Origin: Chromera velia
Taxonomy: Eukaryota > Sar > Chromeraceae
NCBI GenBank assembly: GCA_018398765.1
Contig: JAHBMJ010001025.1
Span: forward strand, 2,506 to 36,652
DNA length: 34,147 nt
Direction: 5' to 3'
Shown here: piece after piece, positions 29,601 through 34,147 of the stretch
Numbering within the stretch: position 1 is the first letter of the stretch
Layout of the letters: each line of letters begins with the position of its first letter
Made by a program: the position numbers and the translations under genes
Notes under the pieces: model-generated
The model's input: only the letters and a program-made list of their open reading frames with translations
Told to the model about the DNA's origin: nothing
Databases searched by the model: none

Positions 29601-32242
29601 CGAGGCTGCCCAAAAACTGGCTGACAACATCTCCGCATCGGATGAAGGATCTCCGGCCTGAGTGCATGAATGCAAAAGACAGTCAGATATCATCAGTACA
29701 AACAGAGGCCACACACGCACGCACGCAGAAGGAAAGCCGGGATATCAAAGCAATCGGCGCGGTGAATCAGAGAGAGACCGCGACCATTGCTTCGGAAGTG
29801 AAGCAACAATTAAGTCAGATTGCTAGCGACTGCCAGAGACCGAAAACACACTTGAAAGTTGAATATGACAAATCGAAAGAATGGCAGCTCAAAATCAAAT
29901 GGGTCAACAACCTCCTCAATCAGCAGGAGAGAGACCCTCGGGAGAACAGCTGTTGAAAAAAAAGGTCAAGAGAGCTGGCTGCATGGGAGAGTGGAGTTGG
30001 GCACAGAAGGAAGGAACATGCATAAAGGGAGGGATCCATCACAGTACCACAGAGGTCTACGTTGGGCATGGGGACGAAGCACATAAATCACTCTTGCACC
30101 CAGTTTGCAGATCTTCTTGTTCACCTACTAGGTGACTGTTATCGCATTGCCTCAATGACTGACCCAACTTGAGTTCCTCCGTCGACTTCGGTAGAGTGGA
30201 GAGGAGAAGGTGGAGCTTCCGCGGAGAGAGGTGTGCGTCTGCAAGACAGCAAAGCAACAAGCTTTGTGTACATGCTCTTCATGCAAATGTGTCTGGAAAT
30301 GTGCTAAGACCTCTTGAAGCTCAGCTCTTTACGTTTGCAAGGCCCTACGCGCCCACATGGTTGTCATAGCACTTGCCACCTGCCTTCTTTTCGACAGAGT
30401 CAAAGTCATTCTCTGGCCTTCCCGCAGGACAAGTCAGCATATGATCGAGAAGATCGGCCAGTTTGTAAGCAGTCTATTATGGAAAGCGGCAAGTCAGGCA
30501 GGCAGAGAGAGTCTGAGGATGAAGTGCAGCGCTTGCGATATCATGTGAGGAGGGTGGTTGGGGGTCATGCAGGCGCATGCACGCAAGAGGGACGGTCACT
30601 CACTTGAGAGGTCCAGGCTCTTGAACGGGGAACGGATCTGCTTCTGAAAAGTTGTTGCAGATAGAGAAGAGAAGAAAGGAGATGTCAACCATTGAAATAG
30701 AGAATAAAGTGCGATTCATGCACCTTTGTACACCTTGCAAGTCGGTACTCTGCATCCAAAAAAACAGAGAGGAGAGCCTTCTACCACGGCCTGCACCTAC
30801 ACATTTATGCAGCGTGCTCACTAACCAAGAAGAAAAGGCCAGAGAAAAGGTCAAAGAGAGAGAAGAAAAATTTAATATCTGGGACGCTCTGCAAGCTTTC
30901 TTTCGATCAAATCCCAAGAGAATTTTTGCGGACCTTCTGCATGTAGTGAAGCATGAGCCACGCCACGCCGTACGAGTCCTTTCTTTGGGCGAGCTCCGAG
31001 ACGTCCTGCGGGAAAGATTGTGTACAGGAAGAAGAGTAGTGTACCCCAGTGCCCCCCCCCCAGTGAGAATATGAGGGAAGGGAAGAGGGATCTCAACAGT
31101 CTGGATGAAACTGCATGGTTTTATACAATACACCGGAGAGAAGAAAACAGAGTGCTATGGGGAAAACGACGGGAATGAAATGGATACTTGATCATCATTC
31201 TGGAAGTCAGTTGCGAAGGAAAAGTGACTGACTGTAGAGGCGGTCCTGGAGTTTAATATGCCGTTCTCCAGAAGGAGAAGCAGTGCAAGCGCCTCGAGGT
31301 CGTCTTTTGAATTCTCGGGGGCCTCAGAGGTATCCTGTGAGAAGGACGGCGTGCAGAAAGGGAATAAGAAGAGACGAAAAGCACATGGCCGGTCTCAAGC
31401 AGCAGAACAAGAAAACCTTCAGGGCTGCCAATCAAGTCAGGAGCGGACAGGAGTTGACTGTCTTGCGTGTGTCCGTCTTTGCCTGGAACAAAGGTCGACG
31501 CCACTTTATCACGGCCTCTGCTGACTGTGGCCAAAATTGGCAGCTCCCTTTTGTACGGCGAAGAGAAGAAAGACAAGCAAAAACGGACGGAAACGATGGT
31601 ACACGCGGGAAAAAAGGGGAGGCAAAACCTTTGATTCTGTACATGCAAGCGAATAAGTACCAGAATACTTTCCGCTTCAGACAAAAAACACGTCACTCTC
31701 TTCCCCTTTCTCGTCACTTCGTGTGCAGACAGATGTTCGTGCCAATCGGTATACCTCTCCCTCACCTGTGTCTCTGTCAGAAGTTCCAAGACGCGTCTGG
31801 CATGCTCTTGGGCACTGTCAGTACCGGAATTCAGCAGTGTCTCTAGAGAAGGAACTGCACCTGCATGCGCAATAATCTTCCGGGAGTTCTCGTCATTCAC
31901 GGCCAGTTTCCCCAGCGCCCTGGCCGCGTTTTCTTTCGCCACGTCCGTTCCAGACGCTAGTCCAGACGTCAGAAGGCCCACTAACGGCGAAATTGCCCCC
32001 GCACTCACGACCACACGGTGATGCTCCACATTGACTGCCAGATTCCCCAGCGCCAATGCCACGTTTTCTTTCGCCACGTCCGTTCCAGACGTCAACAGAC
32101 CTACCAACGGCGGGACACCCCCTGCTTTTACGATTGCCGTGCCAGATTCATTGTTCACTCCATGGCTCGCCAACGCCCCTGCCGCGTTCTCTTTCACGCC
32201 ATCGGAACTTTGGGACATCAGCTGGGCGACTAATTCCTCCAT
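26641..32242 (-). CDS. Armadillo-LRR fusion protein, ten exons
   Basis: Exons on the minus strand: 32242-31766, 31334-31233, 31005-30934, 30643-30604, 30238-30164, 28813-28736, 28340-28254, 27904-27827, 27410-27324, 26717-26641. They join in frame to 390 residues. Exon 1 (159 residues) starts MEELVAQLMSQ and has about three Armadillo repeats of the GGVPPLVGLL...A.ENVALALGNLAVN type. Exons 2-3 encode linker helices (DLEALALLLLLENG; DSYGVAWLMLHYM). Exon 4 ends FKSLDLS and leads into LRRs, one per exon: AHLSPRKLHLLL, CDLDDEKALQLF, KISLAGWEAL and so on. The last exon ends GFSNIKI-stop. ARM and LRR folds bind proteins; no enzyme domain is seen, so a scaffold or adaptor role is inferred. The first three introns are phase 0 and the last six phase 1. 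A candidate acceptor (TTTCAG) lies two bases before the ATG, so a 5' UTR intron or a missing upstream exon is possible. More LRR exons could hide in the 1.35-kb intron at 28814-30163. Confidence 0.82.
27216..27912 (-). repeat. Intragenic tandem duplication, unit 1 (LRR exons 8 and 9)
   Basis: Contains LRR exons 27904-27827 and 27410-27324 plus the intron between them. It matches unit 2 (about 28147-28815). The 87-bp LRR exon differs from its partner at one base, and the flanking intron is almost as similar, so the duplication is recent. Confidence 0.9.
28147..28815 (-). repeat. Intragenic tandem duplication, unit 2 (LRR exons 6 and 7)
   Basis: Contains LRR exons 28813-28736 and 28340-28254. 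Exon lengths (78 and 87 bp) are multiples of three with phase-1 borders on both sides, so gain or loss of the unit keeps the frame. A unique spacer of about 235 bp separates the units. Confidence 0.9.
28816..30163 (-). other. Large intron of the ARM-LRR gene
   Basis: No further LRR exon is certain. A minus-strand stretch near 29530 reads SLKSLWLEG before a GTCGGG donor, like an LRR end, but lacks a usable upstream exon. On the plus strand a 215-codon Asn/Gln/Pro-rich frame (29309-29956) starts without ATG in an AACC-rich tract. It is probably not a gene. Confidence 0.55.
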
Positions 32243-32850
32243 TTCTGAAAGCTAGGAGATACGGAAAGGACGATACAGAGTGGCTGTCCTGACACGTTTG
32301 GACCCCGGCGACAGAAAAAAAGCAAAACACTGGATGGGGCGCTTCTCAGTGCACTCACAGTGGCCACCAGAAAATTAAGTCACACGCATGCACACTGTGT
32401 GCAGCACACATGCAGCACACACACTCATTCAGGCCCGACGCAGGACCAGAGAGACACTGAAGAATTCATGCACTCATATGCACTCTACTTCATCTGATAG
32501 GAGACGCTGAAGAAGTTAATCGGAGACGGCAAAGAATTGAGATGAATTCGCACTCCCCCCAAACCCTTTTTTAAGTGCCCCACGCTACGCTTTCCATGCG
32601 TGCTTTCCGGGGCCATTAGAGTCTCCTTGTAGCTAGCCGGTCTGCCGAACACGTATATAACTCAAAGCTAGGGGTGTCTTTCGTGTGTGCCATTGGATGC
32701 CGTGGTGTTGACTAAACGACCGAACTGCTTTCAGCTGCTTCGAACAGCGGTGAAAGTGTCTCGAACAGAAAACCTACAAGAGCCAGTCCGTCTCCTTGGA
32801 GTTATGAAATCAAACACAAGAATCAATTGAAGGAATCTTTGAGCAGACAG
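32243..32850. promoter_or_regulatory. Divergent intergenic region, possible bidirectional promoter
   Basis: Only 608 bp separate the ARM-LRR start (minus) from the CS-domain start (plus). A TATA-like TATATAA lies at 32654-32660, about 190 bp before the CS gene ATG. No other element can be assigned. The region also has CA-rich repeats near 32380-32420. Confidence 0.4.
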
Positions 32851-33887
32851 ATGAGCAAGCCAGTCGACTACTCAAAGTGGGACAAACTCGATGTGAGGTC
32901 AGTCGATGCGCGTGGCTGAGGCATTTGTAAGAAACAGAACCACGTGCTCCGTTGTTCACTTTGATTTCTGTTTCCGTTTCCTTTTCTGACTGCCTTTGTC
33001 TCTCTTCCTTTATGTCTGGCGCCTCCTTTTCTTCTTATCTTTTGTACTTCATCCTTCATGTGGGTGGCCGTCTACATGCCTGTCTTCCTTGGAGCCAGCG
33101 TTCTGCTCCCTGACTTGCGCAGACTTCGCTCAGCCTTCCTTGTTCTCTCTCCGAGGTGCATGCAGCGATTCCGAGGACGAAGGGCCGAAACGCCCTCAAG
33201 TGACGGCATTCCGCTCCCCCCAGAGGATCACCATTCCGCCAAGGGGGGAAGAGAGCGAGAACCTGAGAGCTGTTGAGCCCCCCCGCATCCAGGAGCTGCC
33301 CCCGGAGTCTGGACTGAAGGAGACGGCCGAGGAGACAGGAGACGCAGACGGAGACGGAGATGGAGAAGAGGAGAAGTTGATCGCAGAAGGCGTGGATGAG
33401 GAGGGCAGGCACTTCAAGGACGTTTTTTTGCCTGCCTCCGAGGGAGTTTCCTCGACTTTCGGAAGTAAAGTGCACGGAACCTCCACGCTGTGTGAGAACG
33501 GGGGGCGTGAGGGTGAGGTGATGTGGTCACAGGCAAGGCATGAAGTGACAGTCACAGCAGAGGTGCCAGAGGGAACGCGGGCGAGGCAAGTGGACGTGAA
33601 GGTAAAGGAGACGCATTTGTCAATAAGCCTGGACGGTGTGCCGCTTGTAGAAGGGGATTTGTGCCATCGTGTGGAGGAGGATGAAGACGAGTGGCAGTGG
33701 GAGTTGGTGTCTTTTCGGGAGGAGGCGACAGGAAGTGAAGGAGAGAAAGGGAAGGACAGAAGGGGAGTGCAAGTCTGTCTGAGGAAGAAGTACCAAGACA
33801 GAGTCGGAAGCGATGTGACTGTGTGGTGGACAAGCTTGCTGAGGGGGAACTCAAAGGGGGGAGCGGCAGATCTCTCAGAGTCAGCAG
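32851..33887 (+). CDS. CS (p23/NudC-like) domain protein, 3' end beyond the visible exons
   Basis: Exon 1 (32851-32897) reads MSKPVDYSKWDKLDV and ends with two bases of a Ser codon at a GTCAGT donor. Exon 2 (33166-33887) completes that codon and continues DSEDEGPKRPQVTAF. The join gives the DYSKWDKLDVSDSEDE start known from CS-domain co-chaperones. An acidic linker follows, then the CS domain: VMWSQARHEVTVTAEVPEGT, RQVDVKVKETHLSISLDGVP, VEGDLCHRV, WQWEL and VTVWWTSLLRG. The closing WW..LL.G is characteristic of NudC-family domains. These bind Hsp90 or client proteins in the cytosol, from family knowledge. An insertion of about 18 charged residues sits between the WQWEL and VCLRKK strands. A candidate donor (CAG|GTCGTG) ends exon 2 before a CTGT-rich intron; the frame also stays open to the window edge. 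The C-terminus is not visible. Confidence 0.87.
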
Positions 33888-34147
33888 GTCGTGCGTGCGT
33901 AATGCGTCGGCGGTTTCGGATGAGTCTTTCTTTCTGTCTGTCTGTTTATCTATCGATCCATCTGTCTATCTGTGTATCTGTCTTCCTGCCTGCCTGTCTG
34001 TCGGTCCGCCTTTCTGTCTGTTTGAAAGGAAAGAAGGGAAAAGAAAAAAAAAATCATTCGTCCGTCTGTCTATTGATAGTGAGTCAAAAGAAAGGACGGA
34101 AGAGAAAGATAGAACATACAGTCTTTCTCTCTTTCCTCCCCCCCCCC
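33888..34147 (+). repeat. (CTGT)/(CTAT)-rich low-complexity tail and terminal poly-C
   Basis: TCTGTCTG and CTATCTAT repeats probably lie in an intron of the CS gene. The window ends in a C run. Confidence 0.75.

Noticed and set aside
29309..29956. A 215-codon Asn/Gln/Pro-rich plus-strand ORF.
   Set aside because: It has no ATG, begins in an AACC-rich tract, and lies antisense within a large intron of the ARM-LRR gene. Its charged C-terminal third looks somewhat coding, so transcription would reopen the question.
30428..30546. A plus-strand exon-like segment (DKSAYDREDRPVCKQ) with a good acceptor and a GTGAGG donor, possibly joined to MAAQNQMGQQ at 29881.
   Set aside because: It is antisense to an ARM-LRR intron, with no recognisable domain and no continuing exon. 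The minus-strand gene explains the region better.
30934..31005. Exon 3 of the ARM-LRR gene as a kinase subdomain IX (DSYGVAWLMLHYM resembles DVYSFGVLLWEL).
   Set aside because: No other kinase motif (VAIK, HRD, DFG) is found nearby, and 24 residues are too few to support it.
33056..33854. Minus-strand ORFs opposite the CS-domain exon.
   Set aside because: The plus strand carries the clear CS/NudC signature in an uninterrupted frame.

Overview
The window looks like a nuclear contig from a repeat-rich alveolate protist. A chromerid such as Chromera velia is my best guess, but this is inference from gene style and not a match. The evidence is: many short exons bounded by GT..AG introns, with GTCAGT or GTGAGT-like donors; six-cysteine CCxC modules of the kind seen in alveolate and stramenopile secreted proteins; one-LRR-per-exon genes; non-LTR retrotransposons with trinucleotide tails; foldback elements; and very abundant microsatellites. 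I see no bacterial operons, tRNA, rRNA or CRISPR. The window starts and ends in C homopolymers, as an assembled contig broken at poly-C tracts might.

Layout. 1-2089: repeats (a GC-rich inverted repeat, a G/C-run hairpin, a retroelement-tail repeat) and no gene. 2090-6362 and 13542-17447 are two copies of one segmental duplication in direct orientation. The downstream copy belongs to an apparently intact eight-exon gene (13806-19715) for a secreted protein with a signal peptide, three CCxC modules, a long acidic Ser/Glu-rich linker and a C-terminal cyclophilin (PPIase) domain. The upstream copy is a decayed, 3'-truncated pseudogene with two frameshifts, a destroyed splice donor, a lost conserved cysteine and no exons 6-8. 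The 7.2 kb between the copies holds unidentified exon-like pieces, a 229-bp foldback, a retroelement tail, a 57-bp minisatellite of exactly 20 periods, and an unassigned AT-rich ORF.

19716-26640 is a mobile-element zone: a plus-strand LINE RT fragment, a 724-bp near-palindromic foldback, a minus-strand LINE remnant with YADD and a C-terminal CPxC..H..C motif, and a 240-bp MITE-like element.

26641-33887 carries two divergent genes. On the minus strand, ten exons join in frame into a 390-residue protein with N-terminal Armadillo repeats and C-terminal leucine-rich repeats. Its LRR exons all have phase-1 borders, and an exon pair has been tandemly duplicated. On the plus strand is a CS/NudC-domain protein whose N-terminal exon and CS-domain exon are visible and which runs off the right edge. 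About 600 bp separate their start codons and may act as a shared promoter region.

No metabolic pathway links these genes. The common theme is assembly of proteins from domain-sized or repeat-sized exons, with duplication and repeat expansion close to splice sites. All exon borders were inferred by eye from splice motifs, reading phase and domain continuity; no transcript data were available.
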